Assembly (NCBI GenBank): GCA_016839785.1
Contig: JAEOTQ010000075.1
Coordinates: forward strand, 1 to 46,104
DNA length: 46,104 bases
DNA from: Candidatus Hodarchaeota archaeon
Lineage (GTDB): Archaea; Asgardarchaeota; Heimdallarchaeia; Hodarchaeales; Hodarchaeaceae
Direction of reading: 5' to 3'
Under the pieces are notes generated by a model, which did no database searches, had not been told where the DNA came from, and was given only the letters and a program-made list of their open reading frames with translations. Shown here piece by piece: positions 1 to 9,407 of this stretch (position 1 is its first letter; each line of letters starts with the position of its first letter). Made by a program: the position numbers and the translations under genes.

Positions 1-39
1 CTTACTAATCTTACCTTATCTTGTCTTAACCTGAAGGGA

Positions 40-252
40 TTAGTAACAATGATCCTGTTTTAACTTTATATCAGGGGTGAAATCTAATTCTAATGTAAGA
101 ATATGTAAAAATTGACTTTTGGATAACATAATAGTTTGATCATTATGTTTTATCAGAATCTTCCCCGAATGAAACTTAAATTTAGTTAGTTTGTCATTGA
201 CTTCCTTAACTGACAAATCAGTAAAAGAAGCAACATTTTTTCCCTTTTGCAA
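40..252 (-). CDS. Small orphan protein downstream of histidine kinase
   Basis: A 70-residue reading frame with a TTG start and TAA stop, lying 35 bases after the stop of the REC-PAS histidine kinase on the same strand. It could be the last gene of that transcript. I recognise no family. The sequence is a soluble mix of short strands and helices rich in Lys and Leu, with no membrane segment, no Cys cluster and no clear helix-turn-helix. The next upstream gene runs in another frame, so it is not a read-through tail of the kinase. Its reality rests on length and position only. Confidence 0.4.
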   Translation of the reverse strand: MQKGKNVASFTDLSVKEVNDKLTKFKFHSGKILIKHNDQTIMLSKSQFLHILTLELDFTPDIKLKQDHCY

Positions 253-287
253 AGTTCCCCCAAAGAATTACTTGATGTTTTGGAAAT

Positions 288-1790
288 CTATGTGGGAATA
301 GATATTTGGAAGTATGTTGACTCCTGACTTGAATGTACGGATATATACCAGCCATGAGCTTCAATTATTTTTTTAACAATGGAAAGACCTAGGCCCATAT
401 TGTTAGACATTGTTGTAAATCCATAATCAAAGATTTTTTCTTGGATTGTCATTGGGATTGGGATACCGTCATTAATCACGAGAATATGGATAAAATCATA
501 ATCCTCTATTAGTTTTAATTCAATTTTTTGCGGTTTCCCATGTATTAAAGCATTCTCAAACATGTTCTTGAATACTTGAAAGAGTTTTTCGACATCACCC
601 AAAACTTCGGGTAAAATATCACTGTTGAAAGATACTGATTTAGGTATTACAGTTTTTGCTACACTCCGAACAAGATCATTCAGATTAACCATTTCCTTGA
701 GTTCAACAACTATCCCTGCATCAGCTAGAGTAAGTGATCGCGTTAATAAGGTCTTCATGTATTCGACTTGTCTATTAATGATTGAGGCTTCATCATATTC
801 CATATCTAGAAGTTGAGCATATCCCTCAATCGATACTAAACAATTACTGATATCGTGAGCAATGAAATGTGCAAATTCACTTAATTCTTGTTTCTGCCTT
901 CTTAACGTATTCTCAACAATTTTTAGCTTTGTTATATCAATCACAGATACAATTATCTTTTCTAGGGTTTTTTCATATCCAGGAAGAACTGATAAACGGA
1001 CAATGACGTCTATTTTCTCCCCTGAAAATTTGTAGCCAGGAAATTCACTTTGATATATTAGTCTTCCATTAAAAAGTGCTACGATCTCCTCTTTGAATAA
1101 TTCCAGAGCTTCAGAGTTAAAAAATACAGGAAGCCCTTCAAAAAATTCCGTTTTATCCTTAGCATTGTACAATTTTAGAGTTGTATTGTTAATGTTGACT
1201 ATTTTGACCATGTTTGAGATTTTTCCAACTTCAGTAGGATTTAAATCAAGATATTCGCGTAAATCCTGTATCCCTTTTGTTTTCAATAGATCGAAATACT
1301 TTCTAACGGCAGAAAAGTCTTCTTCCCATAAACTAATAGGTGATTCATCAAAAATTATCCGATACCGTTCTTCGCTATCCTTTAGAGCTTTCTCCATACG
1401 CTTATGCTTCGTTACTTGAAGAACATTATGACGAAGTTCACTGAATAAGGTTTTCATATCCCCTCGTTTTTCCATGTAATAATTTGCCCCCAAATTCAAT
1501 GCTCTAATTGCTACTTCTTCTCTACTTCTTCCTGTCAAAAAAATAACTGGGATATCATTATTTGCTTCTCTCAGCTTATTTAATAATTCCAGACCATCCA
1601 TTAATGGCATATGGTAATCTGTTACTATAACATCAATTCTTCTTAATTTCAACTCCTCAAAAACTTTCATCGGATCTGACAATGGAATTATTTGTAGGTT
1701 CTCATCCCCAATTAGTTGCATAAATTTCTGGGCCAAATCTAAAAAACTCTGTTCATCGTCTACATGAAGTATAGAAATCGGTGTTTCCAT
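288..1790 (-). CDS. Hybrid histidine kinase, REC-PAS-HisKA-HATPase
   Basis: A soluble two-component signalling protein of 500 residues with no membrane segment. Residues 1-125 form a receiver domain, with the acidic pair D11/D12, phospho-acceptor D58 in the motif VTDYHMP, T86 and the K108 position. A PAS region follows at about 135-290. The dimerisation/phosphotransfer helix has the motif AHDIS with the phosphorylated His at about 312. The ATPase domain shows an N box (NMFENALIHG), a G1-like segment (NDGIPIP) and a G2 box (NNMGLGLSIVKK). The ATG start at 1790 is fixed by a strong AGGAGG Shine-Dalgarno nine bases upstream. The receiver sits at the N terminus, as in many archaeal kinases, so the input may be another kinase rather than a ligand. 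The stop is TAG. No separate response regulator lies nearby. Confidence 0.93.
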   Translation of the reverse strand: METPISILHVDDEQSFLDLAQKFMQLIGDENLQIIPLSDPMKVFEELKLRRIDVIVTDYHMPLMDGLELLNKLREANNDIPVIFLTGRSREEVAIRALNLGANYYMEKRGDMKTLFSELRHNVLQVTKHKRMEKALKDSEERYRIIFDESPISLWEEDFSAVRKYFDLLKTKGIQDLREYLDLNPTEVGKISNMVKIVNINNTTLKLYNAKDKTEFFEGLPVFFNSEALELFKEEIVALFNGRLIYQSEFPGYKFSGEKIDVIVRLSVLPGYEKTLEKIIVSVIDITKLKIVENTLRRQKQELSEFAHFIAHDISNCLVSIEGYAQLLDMEYDEASIINRQVEYMKTLLTRSLTLADAGIVVELKEMVNLNDLVRSVAKTVIPKSVSFNSDILPEVLGDVEKLFQVFKNMFENALIHGKPQKIELKLIEDYDFIHILVINDGIPIPMTIQEKIFDYGFTTMSNNMGLGLSIVKKIIEAHGWYISVHSSQESTYFQISIPT

Positions 1791-2009
1791 TCTTCTTTCC
1801 TCCTTTTTGATGAGTTTGGATAATACTTGTCTTTTGCTCTTAAAATATCTACACTAATTACTGATCTCAATCATAACTAGAACCCTGAAGACGAAGGCTA
1901 AAAAAATGTTAATTTTGAAATACAATGAGTTTTTTCTCCCTCAACACCCTCCTAAGCTCTAATTCAACCCCATATTAAAGGTGTAAAAAGAAGAAGTAAA
2001 GAATATTTC

Positions 2010-2750
2010 TCATACTAATTTTTTTCTCTCAATTCTAATAAAATCGAGACCTAGAAATAAGAACCATGGAATATAGAAAATTCCTGAAATCATTAATATG
2101 GAACTGGCAATAGAAGGAACAAAAATATGAATTAAGTGTTGAAGTAAATCTAATCCATTGGCTAATATTCCAGTGTAAGCCGTTCGTCTTTTAAAGGATG
2201 TGCCTCGCATCATCATGATTGAAAATATTAAGAATGGACCCTGCATCATGATACCTACAAAATAACCTGCAGTTGAATGCCATAAATTCGAAGCAATCAC
2301 CGCTTCTCCTGCTGCTAGAAGTTGCTGTCTCATACTTTCAGTTGAAGCAGCTGCAAATCGGCCACTAAGATGAAAAAGTGAGAGTACATCACTCGTTGCT
2401 AGTGCTAATGTAACAGAAACAAAGATCAGCGCGGTTAGGAGTACCGAAACTGCTTCATTTTTCCTTCTCAAAATCCCATACAATCCAAAACTAGTAAAAT
2501 AGGCCATAAATAGTAATAAATACATCGGAACATCTAAAAAACATATAGCTGCAAGTGGATCTTCTGTAATTATAGTGAAAAAGTCAAGAGCTGATTCTGG
2601 GGTATCAAAACCACTACCTGCAACTACTGGTAATTCTATCGCGAAAACCACGATTATATACCCAAGTTGTATAAAAGCTGCTATCCCTGCAACTTTAACG
2701 ATTGATTTCCAATCTGAGTGAGTATTTTTTGAGATTGTTTTTTCGTTCAT
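2010..2750 (-). CDS. Multi-pass membrane protein, DUF4386-like
   Basis: A 246-residue integral membrane protein with about six hydrophobic helices: one near residues 20-40, one near 75-95, one near 105-125, and three in the C-terminal half around a conserved-looking His/Trp patch (SNLWHSTAGYFVG). The pattern, length and the central hydrophobic pairs resemble the DUF4386 family of small unknown membrane proteins; this assignment is by eye and tentative. Its start is ATG at 2750, with a weak AAGGGATGA-type Shine-Dalgarno and a clear TATA box about 50 bases upstream. It appears to be a single-gene transcript, separated from the kinase gene by about 220 bases of AT-rich DNA. Function unknown. Confidence 0.7.
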   Translation of the reverse strand: MNEKTISKNTHSDWKSIVKVAGIAAFIQLGYIIVVFAIELPVVAGSGFDTPESALDFFTIITEDPLAAICFLDVPMYLLLFMAYFTSFGLYGILRRKNEAVSVLLTALIFVSVTLALATSDVLSLFHLSGRFAAASTESMRQQLLAAGEAVIASNLWHSTAGYFVGIMMQGPFLIFSIMMMRGTSFKRRTAYTGILANGLDLLQHLIHIFVPSIASSILMISGIFYIPWFLFLGLDFIRIERKKLV

Positions 2751-2796
2751 ACTTATTCATCCCTTTACAACGTATCTATGGATCATATATATTGAC

Positions 2797-2808
2797 TCTA
2801 TATATAGA
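2797..2808 (-). promoter_or_regulatory. TATA box/palindrome before the membrane protein at 2010-2750
   Basis: The perfect 12-base palindrome TCTATATATAGA lies 47 bases before the ATG at 2750. As a TATA box it would put the transcription start near 2775 and leave a leader of about 25 bases. It is the only strong TATA-like site in this gap. Confidence 0.5.
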
Positions 2809-2989
2809 TTGTGGTTACAGACCCTAATGACTTATAAATTGTATAATGTTTTTTTCGTGCTAAAGGGGTTACCATACGGATTCAATAAACCCTCCTTTCA
2901 GATTTAAGTCAGCCGCAGTGTTTCTTGACTTTTTCCTGATCAGAATTTCGATTTTTTTATTTTTTTACAGATTTAGAGGCATAATCCAG

Positions 2990-3032
2990 ATTGCAAAAAA
3001 AGAAGGAAAAAATAAAGGGGAGAAAGCCTTTG
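2990..3032 (-). terminator. Poly-T terminator of the MMPL gene
   Basis: Just past the stop of the large MMPL gene, the minus strand carries pyrimidine-rich T runs (ATTTTTTCC followed by CTTTTTTT). Intrinsic archaeal termination uses such T tracts without needing a stable hairpin. Confidence 0.45.
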
Positions 3033-3038
3033 AGAATT

Positions 3039-6000
3039 TTATTTCTCCAATTTGAATTTGAGATTGTCAATTTCAATAGTCTCGTAAATCTCGCCTGTTC
3101 TTTGCGTTCTTATGGTATCAATTCGTGAGATCAATCGTCTAACGTCGAAAATAAACGTATGACGCACATTACGTGGTAAATTCCGGATCGATTTTTCAAG
3201 TCGAGCCAAATTATTAAGGAATTCATCATGAGAAAGACCTTTACGCATCTTTTCCAATTTCCTAAGATCTCTCCAATAATGTTTCATTTTCCCACGGTAT
3301 TCTTTCAATTGATTATCAGTAAGATCCTTTTGTTTGTGATCCTGTTCGAGCTTCTCAAGCTGTGCTTCACGAATCCACTCTCTCTTTTCTTCACTGGGCA
3401 CTCGTTGTAATGATTTAATTGGATTCCACCAATTGGCTTTTTTCGCGACTACCATGATAGCAGGCACTAACAATTGTCTTACCAGTGTAGCATCTAATAA
3501 TATTCCTATGAAAAATGCAAATCCAAATAATTTCAGGATAGCCGAATCAGCGACGAAAAGTGACCCAAGAGAGGAAGCCATGATAAGACCTGCAGCCGTA
3601 ATAATGGTAGAACTTTTGTCTAAGGCTTCTAATATCGCATCTTCATCTGATAATCCCCTCAAAGCTACTTCTTCACGCATTCGAGTAATTATAAAAATAT
3701 CATAATCCATACCAAGTCCAAAGATAAGGACAAACAGCATTATTGGCATAACCCACGATATACCGTAACCAAGAAATTCTACAAAGAATAGCTGACTAGC
3801 GCCAAGTGTAATAATTACAGTCATTAAGATTGTAAGTTCTAATCGTATAGGGGTAAAGATGGATCCTGTAATCAGATATAATATGATAAAAATTCCTATT
3901 AAGACGAAGACAACAATTAAGGGGGTTTCCCGCTCAATAATATCTGACATATCCTTGAAACTAGCAGTTGTTCCACCAACAATGATATCAACTTCCTGAG
4001 TCCCAAAACCAGTAGCTGCATTTACAGTCTGGTATTCTTCAGTCCAGGAACGTAGATGACCAACAAATGCTAAAGAGTCTCCACTTATCGGATCAACATC
4101 CATAATGATATCAAGAACAACTGTTGTATTAGAAACTGGTCCTACAAATTGAGTCATTAATCCTATTGTTAGTGTATCGAGTGTTTCAGAGAAATTCAGA
4201 GGTACACCATTAGGTCGTGTTACCGTATTAATTTGACTAACCAGCACATCTCCATCTGATGTTAAACCGAATTCTTGCTCAATAGCCTCAGCATATTCTT
4301 CAATTTGCTGTAGTTTTACCAAATCATACATTGGATCATTAGTTGCTGAAAGGGGATTACTAAATTGCAGAACAACTTTGATGGGATAAAGCTGTCCTTT
4401 TGGGAAATTCCCCTCCATGGCTTGAAAACCATCCATGGATTCAACATTAAGGGGGAGTAGATCAGCGGTGTCATAGCTCACGCGAATATCCATTGTTTTA
4501 ACAGTAAAGAATGCAGTAACCGCTAAAAATGCTAATATTACTGGCCATGGATGTTTAACTGTCCAGTGGCTCATCCTTTTAATTGAAATTCTCCTTGGCT
4601 TATCGTTCTTACGTCGACCCTCTTTTTCTGCCTTAATATCTGCTTGAATTTTTTCTCGATTTTTGTCATATTCCTTTTGGAAATTTCGGGGGAAGAAGAC
4701 TTTATCCCCAAGGAAGTGTAAAAATATTGGAATGATTGTCAAAGCGGCTAATAATGAGAACGCTATTCCTACCATAGGCCCTAAACCAAGTTGATTCAAT
4801 AGTGGGAAAGTTGAAAGAAGAAGACTTCCAAAACCAATCATCACGGTTGACCCAGAGGAAACAACCGATTCTCCTGCATGAATTGTCGCTTCACGAATGG
4901 CTAAGTATCTATTACGCCCGTATTGACGTTCTTCTTTGTACCGCCACAGGATGAACAGACAATAATCAACACCTGCGCCAAGCATTGTAACAGATAAAAG
5001 TGCCAACATTAACGTGGGGATTTCTTGAGCAGACAACGTTACAACAATGAATACAAAACCGATAGCTTCTACAATAGCAATTCCAATCGCTAATAATGGG
5101 ATAATAGGAGCAATTATACTAAGGAAGACAAGCGACAAAAGACCGATTACTAATATGACTGCGACAATATCCACAGTTTCTATATCCTCGTTGATCGAAT
5201 GAGCACTATCGTACAATTGTGCGAGTCCACCAGTCACCCAATAATCAAGATCATCGTCAAGATTATTAGCCGTGACCAATTCTCTTAGCATTGCTCTGAT
5301 AGGTTCGACTGAATCGGAATAACTTTCACCCTCTTCACTTTCTGGAAAAGATATTACCAATAAAGTGGTTTTGTTATCAGCTGAAATCAATGACTTAGTT
5401 ACTGCTTGTGGAAGGGTATGAATGGTTGGTTCAGGGATAATTAAGGTAATTTGCGATACTAGAGTCTGACCAATACCCCCTGTAATATGTAGAGTTGTGA
5501 TATTACTTCCTGGGACAGTGCTTGCATATAGATTAACCACTAATTCTGTGAAATTAATTGATGCTAAAAGCTGGGTCGTATTAAGCTCAATAGAACCTAA
5601 ATCTGATTCTCCAAACATGGAGGGATCGAAAAATGACGTGATATCCGTACTTTCTAAGATGGTGACAAATAGATTGACAATTATATCCTGAAGAACTTGC
5701 GTAGGAAATCCTGTATCGCGATACAAGACTGCTAACGGAATGATTTGGGTGTTTAAAGCATTTGTAAGAATTGAAACATTCATTGGAATATCTGAAACAT
5801 ATTGTGACAATATACCAGCAGATAATTGTACTACGAAGGATTGTAGTTCTGTTTCATTTTTTATTGTTAATCCAATTACTTCCGAAATCGATTTCGTTGT
5901 ACTGATTTCTGATATCTTGAAAGAAAGGGGAACCCCAGCGTCAGTAAAGTTCATACTACTAAAGATCGTACTTGCATAAACCTGGAATGTGGAATTAGTA

Positions 6001-7658
6001 ATCCCCATCATACGATCTAAAACACCTAACTGAGAAAATTCCACATTAGGGCTTGTGAACGGTGTACCAAGAAAATCACCAAACAGTGGACCACCAATCA
6101 TTGCAGATGCATTCCACAAAGTTGACCAAGTATCCTTGAGAATCAGTAAAGATTGATATTCTGATGATAGACGGTATCCTTGGATATTAGTAGGATTGTT
6201 AATGACCCATTGTTGGAACGAAGACCCATTCACAATGTTGAACACAATCTCATTTAGAGTTGGATCTCCGAAAGCAGGAATAGTTGACATAGCTACCCCA
6301 AGGGGAACACCAAACGGAATGTAGGTCATATTTGTTGATGTGTAAGCCAACGATGATAGAGTGTAATCCTGATTAGGTAACCCATACAGTACTCCAGCCC
6401 ATGTATTATTAATTGCGTCAAGATCGTTCGGGATTGTCAATCCTGTAAAATATGCTGTAGTATAGTTATTAAGATAGAAGATTGCACGAGAAAGATCAAA
6501 CCATAGTCCCATATATTGGATGGGAGCATTATGCAATCCTTCAATGAGAGTACTATTCACTGTTGGAACCAAATCTCCTGATAAATCTAAAACACCCTGC
6601 AAGGATTCTAATCCTGCCTTTAGTTGCGAATCAGCCATAATGGCTTCAAATAGATCATTTAATGTTACTACTGAAACGTTTACTAATCTACCAAGCATAT
6701 ATTGTTGATTAAGTGAAGTTAAGGGTGTAAATTCTAACGCACCATACATAGGCCCGTTCAAAGTTGTTTCATTTGCAAAGTTAGCACCCCATACACTTTC
6801 TAACAGGAGTAGCAATTGATTGACCGCTGGTATGTGTTCTACTGGTACAGTACTTCCCATTGATTGATTAAAGAATCCTAACACTAAATCGTTTAGCAAG
6901 ACATCTATCATAAAATCAGGAGTTAGTAAAGGATTGATTACTCCAAATGTAGCTAAATAAGCTTGTAGAACCATAATTTGATTAAGTTCTCCCGTTGTAT
7001 TATCCCATACAGAATATAAAGTGTCATAATCAGAAGCATAGAAATAGGATTCATATGCCGTTGTAAGGTTTGAAAGGTAATAGATACTACGGGCGAAATC
7101 ATAATAAGTTAATAGATAGAAATCTAGCATCTGAGCAAACATTTCGATGGACTTAGCTAAAATAGTATACTCACCTAATAATTCTTTCATTAAAGTAATA
7201 TTACCCTGATAATCGTTGAGTATAGGCAACATGTTTGTCGTAAGTGTACTCTGAAGTTCGAGCATGGTTTCCTGAAAAATCTCTTGGATATCTTCTTCCA
7301 ATGATACCCAAGAAGTCAGATTTACTTCTGGAATTTCTTCTTCTAACTGGAGTTCGGTGTTTAAATCCTGAATAAGAGAGACAACCTGTTCATTAAAAAC
7401 ATCTAGCGATTCGTTTTTACTCTGCAATAGAATAACCACACTAGAATCCGATCGACCAGGGAACTCTTGTTCAAGTATGTAATCTGCATTGCCTGATTCT
7501 AAATTTTTAGGTAAAAATCCTGCAAAATCTGCATTAGTTGCTGTAAAAGCTCTCAAAGCGAAGGGTACAAACGTAATTGTTAGAATTAATACCATTGGCA
7601 CGATAAACTTTTTGTATGATTGATTAATATCAGCTATAAATTCAAATGGGTTTCTCAA
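3039..7658 (-). CDS. Giant MMPL/RND-family transporter
   Basis: A 1539-residue membrane protein of the MMPL branch of the RND superfamily. One N-terminal helix (about 18-40) leads into an extracytoplasmic region of about 740 residues. A first MMPL helix bundle (about 790-960) follows, then a cytoplasmic basic loop, a second extracytoplasmic domain (about 1040-1210), a second bundle (about 1220-1390) and a 150-residue charged cytoplasmic tail. Both bundles keep the proton-relay type motif: GVDYCLF near residue 898 and GMDYDIF near 1319. The family exports lipids or other hydrophobic molecules using the proton gradient; the cargo here cannot be told. The start is TTG with a GAGGG-type Shine-Dalgarno. 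The first outer domain is far longer than in typical MMPL proteins and is rich in Asn-X-Ser/Thr. It diverges from a MarR/GbsR-type regulator, a likely control pair. Confidence 0.93.
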   Translation of the reverse strand: MRNPFEFIADINQSYKKFIVPMVLILTITFVPFALRAFTATNADFAGFLPKNLESGNADYILEQEFPGRSDSSVVILLQSKNESLDVFNEQVVSLIQDLNTELQLEEEIPEVNLTSWVSLEEDIQEIFQETMLELQSTLTTNMLPILNDYQGNITLMKELLGEYTILAKSIEMFAQMLDFYLLTYYDFARSIYYLSNLTTAYESYFYASDYDTLYSVWDNTTGELNQIMVLQAYLATFGVINPLLTPDFMIDVLLNDLVLGFFNQSMGSTVPVEHIPAVNQLLLLLESVWGANFANETTLNGPMYGALEFTPLTSLNQQYMLGRLVNVSVVTLNDLFEAIMADSQLKAGLESLQGVLDLSGDLVPTVNSTLIEGLHNAPIQYMGLWFDLSRAIFYLNNYTTAYFTGLTIPNDLDAINNTWAGVLYGLPNQDYTLSSLAYTSTNMTYIPFGVPLGVAMSTIPAFGDPTLNEIVFNIVNGSSFQQWVINNPTNIQGYRLSSEYQSLLILKDTWSTLWNASAMIGGPLFGDFLGTPFTSPNVEFSQLGVLDRMMGITNSTFQVYASTIFSSMNFTDAGVPLSFKISEISTTKSISEVIGLTIKNETELQSFVVQLSAGILSQYVSDIPMNVSILTNALNTQIIPLAVLYRDTGFPTQVLQDIIVNLFVTILESTDITSFFDPSMFGESDLGSIELNTTQLLASINFTELVVNLYASTVPGSNITTLHITGGIGQTLVSQITLIIPEPTIHTLPQAVTKSLISADNKTTLLVISFPESEEGESYSDSVEPIRAMLRELVTANNLDDDLDYWVTGGLAQLYDSAHSINEDIETVDIVAVILVIGLLSLVFLSIIAPIIPLLAIGIAIVEAIGFVFIVVTLSAQEIPTLMLALLSVTMLGAGVDYCLFILWRYKEERQYGRNRYLAIREATIHAGESVVSSGSTVMIGFGSLLLSTFPLLNQLGLGPMVGIAFSLLAALTIIPIFLHFLGDKVFFPRNFQKEYDKNREKIQADIKAEKEGRRKNDKPRRISIKRMSHWTVKHPWPVILAFLAVTAFFTVKTMDIRVSYDTADLLPLNVESMDGFQAMEGNFPKGQLYPIKVVLQFSNPLSATNDPMYDLVKLQQIEEYAEAIEQEFGLTSDGDVLVSQINTVTRPNGVPLNFSETLDTLTIGLMTQFVGPVSNTTVVLDIIMDVDPISGDSLAFVGHLRSWTEEYQTVNAATGFGTQEVDIIVGGTTASFKDMSDIIERETPLIVVFVLIGIFIILYLITGSIFTPIRLELTILMTVIITLGASQLFFVEFLGYGISWVMPIMLFVLIFGLGMDYDIFIITRMREEVALRGLSDEDAILEALDKSSTIITAAGLIMASSLGSLFVADSAILKLFGFAFFIGILLDATLVRQLLVPAIMVVAKKANWWNPIKSLQRVPSEEKREWIREAQLEKLEQDHKQKDLTDNQLKEYRGKMKHYWRDLRKLEKMRKGLSHDEFLNNLARLEKSIRNLPRNVRHTFIFDVRRLISRIDTIRTQRTGEIYETIEIDNLKFKLEK

Positions 7659-7719
7659 TACAATCCCTCAATTTTTAGCTAAGAATAAAATTGTAAACAT
7701 CGAGAAAGCATTAATCGCG

Positions 7720-7757
7720 TTCTCCTTTATAAATATTTCAATTGTGTGCAATTATGG
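7720..7757. promoter_or_regulatory. Shared promoter/operator between MMPL and regulator genes
   Basis: The 148-base divergent gap holds a TATA-like run (TTTATAAATATT at about 7726-7737) readable on both strands. Right beside it is an inverted repeat, AATTG-TGTG-CAATT, at 7740-7753. An inverted repeat abutting a TATA box is what a dimeric winged-helix repressor would use. The natural candidate is the regulator starting at 7807. Confidence 0.45.
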
Positions 7758-7806
7758 AAAATATTAAAAAACAGTTAATCATAGTAGAATTACAAGTTGA
7801 GACACC

Positions 7807-8337
7807 TTGCCCCTGACCACTCCCGACGAAGAATCATTAAAACAGGTAATTACGGAATTCACCACTCTTTTTGAGGCGTGGCTCAATGATGCTGGTGCTG
7901 GTCCTTATGCTGGACGGATCTTAATGACAATATTACTTTCTGACACTCCCTTAACTCAAAAGGATATTGCAAACAGGTTAGGAACATCAGTATCAACCGT
8001 TTCTCGTAATATAAAACTTATTACAGACAGTCCACCTTTAATTATGAAAACAAAGATTCCTAATACCAAAGAATGGCAATATGAGAAACGATCGAATACA
8101 CCTGTTGTCCTTCTCAGTGGAATGATATTATCCTTTACCTCAATGCTCAGAAATAATGTCACTCCAATGACAAACGCGTTACAGCGTATGGGAAATTTAA
8201 GTGAGGAATTTCTAACAAGACCTGATACCAAACGCTTTCAAAACACTCTTGAAAACCTGTTATCAGCAACAAAAATCATGTTGGACGAATTGGATAGTTT
8301 GCTCGTTAGCTTTCAAGCCCAAACCACAGAGGGATGA
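7807..8337 (+). CDS. GbsR/MarR-type transcriptional regulator
   Basis: A 176-residue DNA-binding protein. Residues 20-95 fit the winged helix of the GbsR/MarR group: a Gly-rich start (GPYAGRILMTILLSD), a helix-turn-helix (LTQKDIANRLGTSVSTVSRNIK) and a wing with the basic, aromatic run KEWQYEKR. The C-terminal half is helical and would form the dimer interface. The start is TTG. It is transcribed divergently from the giant MMPL transporter 149 bases away. MarR-type regulators commonly control a divergently transcribed efflux gene, so it is likely to repress that transporter and perhaps itself; this is inferred from position. No ligand can be predicted. Confidence 0.85.
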   Translation: MPLTTPDEESLKQVITEFTTLFEAWLNDAGAGPYAGRILMTILLSDTPLTQKDIANRLGTSVSTVSRNIKLITDSPPLIMKTKIPNTKEWQYEKRSNTPVVLLSGMILSFTSMLRNNVTPMTNALQRMGNLSEEFLTRPDTKRFQNTLENLLSATKIMLDELDSLLVSFQAQTTEG

Positions 8338-8410
8338 GAGCGTTTATTTGAAGGATCTTTGATCGCTCTTGCCTTCAGAGGTACATTAAAAAAGCAATTA
8401 AAATCCCCAT

Positions 8411-8416
8411 TATATA
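8411..8416 (+). promoter_or_regulatory. TATA box of the GNAT-like gene
   Basis: TATATA is centred about 26 bases before the GTG at 8437, which predicts a leaderless or nearly leaderless transcript. Confidence 0.5.
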
Positions 8417-8445
8417 CTCGTTAATTTTCTCCTTGAGTGATAACT

Positions 8446-9348
8446 ATGGGAAACATTGAATATACTTTTTATGAGTCTGGTAAAGGATTTGAAAGGGTTC
8501 AAGCTGATCTATTTAATAGCAATACTAGGAGCAATGTTTCAGCAGAAGATATTGAACAAAAAATCATTAGAAATAAAAAGGACCCCCGATTATTACGTTA
8601 CGCTTTTACTGAAGAAAACAAACCCTTAGCATATATTCAAGCATCCCAAGTGTCAAGTACAATCTATTATCTTGGTTATCCATGGTGTACAACTGATTGT
8701 CCCCCTTCTGTTCAGGAGAAACTGTTCTCCGATATGTTGACGTATTTAAAGTCAAAAAAACCTAAGGAAATCCAATATTGGATTAGGTTTGATTGGCCAC
8801 AAGTCAAGGATTTCTTCTTAGAAAGGGACTTTAAACTTAAAGTTAAGGGCTTAGAATACAGCTTTGATATCGAAAAACTAAGCAATCAACACATTGATCA
8901 ATTATCGAAATATAAATCACGTTTAGCTGCAGAGGATGATATTAATTCATTGATAGACCTTGGGAGAAGCGATAAGGAACTTCACGAGGCAGGTTTAACT
9001 GAAGAATTTTTCCAAGATTATTTCAAGAACAAAGTCCTGAAGGATGGCCATTGCATTATCATCTCTCATGATTCGCAAGATGTTTGTGCCAGTGCACCCC
9101 TTTTAGATCAACCCTCTAGTGATTCTCCAAATCTTCTGTTACGTTTTACTGCTACTCGTCCAGGTTATGAGGAGGCTTGGCCACTCTTACTTACTGAGAT
9201 AGCAAAAGAATGTAAAAAAGCTGGTTGGACTAGACATGCATTACATTTGAATACAGATGAAGGGAGCAATATTGCAACCACACTGCTTCAATTTGGACCA
9301 ACAATTACTGAAAATTATTCTCTCTTTACATTGGAATTAAGCCAATAA
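8446..9348 (+). CDS. Tandem GNAT-like acetyltransferase
   Basis: About 300 residues that look like two diverged GNAT folds in a row. The N-terminal half has the strand-turn-strand pattern LRYAFTEENKPLAYIQA and a closing segment of the FYEKxGF type (VKDFFLERDFK). The C-terminal half begins with a second unit (AAEDDINSLIDLGRSD) and ends with a strand/helix/strand block. The acetyl-CoA pyrophosphate loop (Q/RxxGxG/A) is not obvious in either half, so one or both may be inactive. An in-frame GTG at 8437 would add three residues; I chose the ATG at 8446, but the TATA box fits either. It precedes surE by about 55 bases on the same strand. Substrate unknown. Confidence 0.6.
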   Translation: MGNIEYTFYESGKGFERVQADLFNSNTRSNVSAEDIEQKIIRNKKDPRLLRYAFTEENKPLAYIQASQVSSTIYYLGYPWCTTDCPPSVQEKLFSDMLTYLKSKKPKEIQYWIRFDWPQVKDFFLERDFKLKVKGLEYSFDIEKLSNQHIDQLSKYKSRLAAEDDINSLIDLGRSDKELHEAGLTEEFFQDYFKNKVLKDGHCIIISHDSQDVCASAPLLDQPSSDSPNLLLRFTATRPGYEEAWPLLLTEIAKECKKAGWTRHALHLNTDEGSNIATTLLQFGPTITENYSLFTLELSQ

Positions 9349-9407
9349 TTAATGAATCTTCTAAAAATCTAGAGATTCAATCTTAATGTTACAATTCTTA
9401 TTTGAGT

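Noticed and set aside
3433-3705. Plus-strand frames inside the MMPL gene and similar frames opposite other large genes
   Set aside because: These are shadow frames of strongly supported genes, without ribosome-binding sites or domains.
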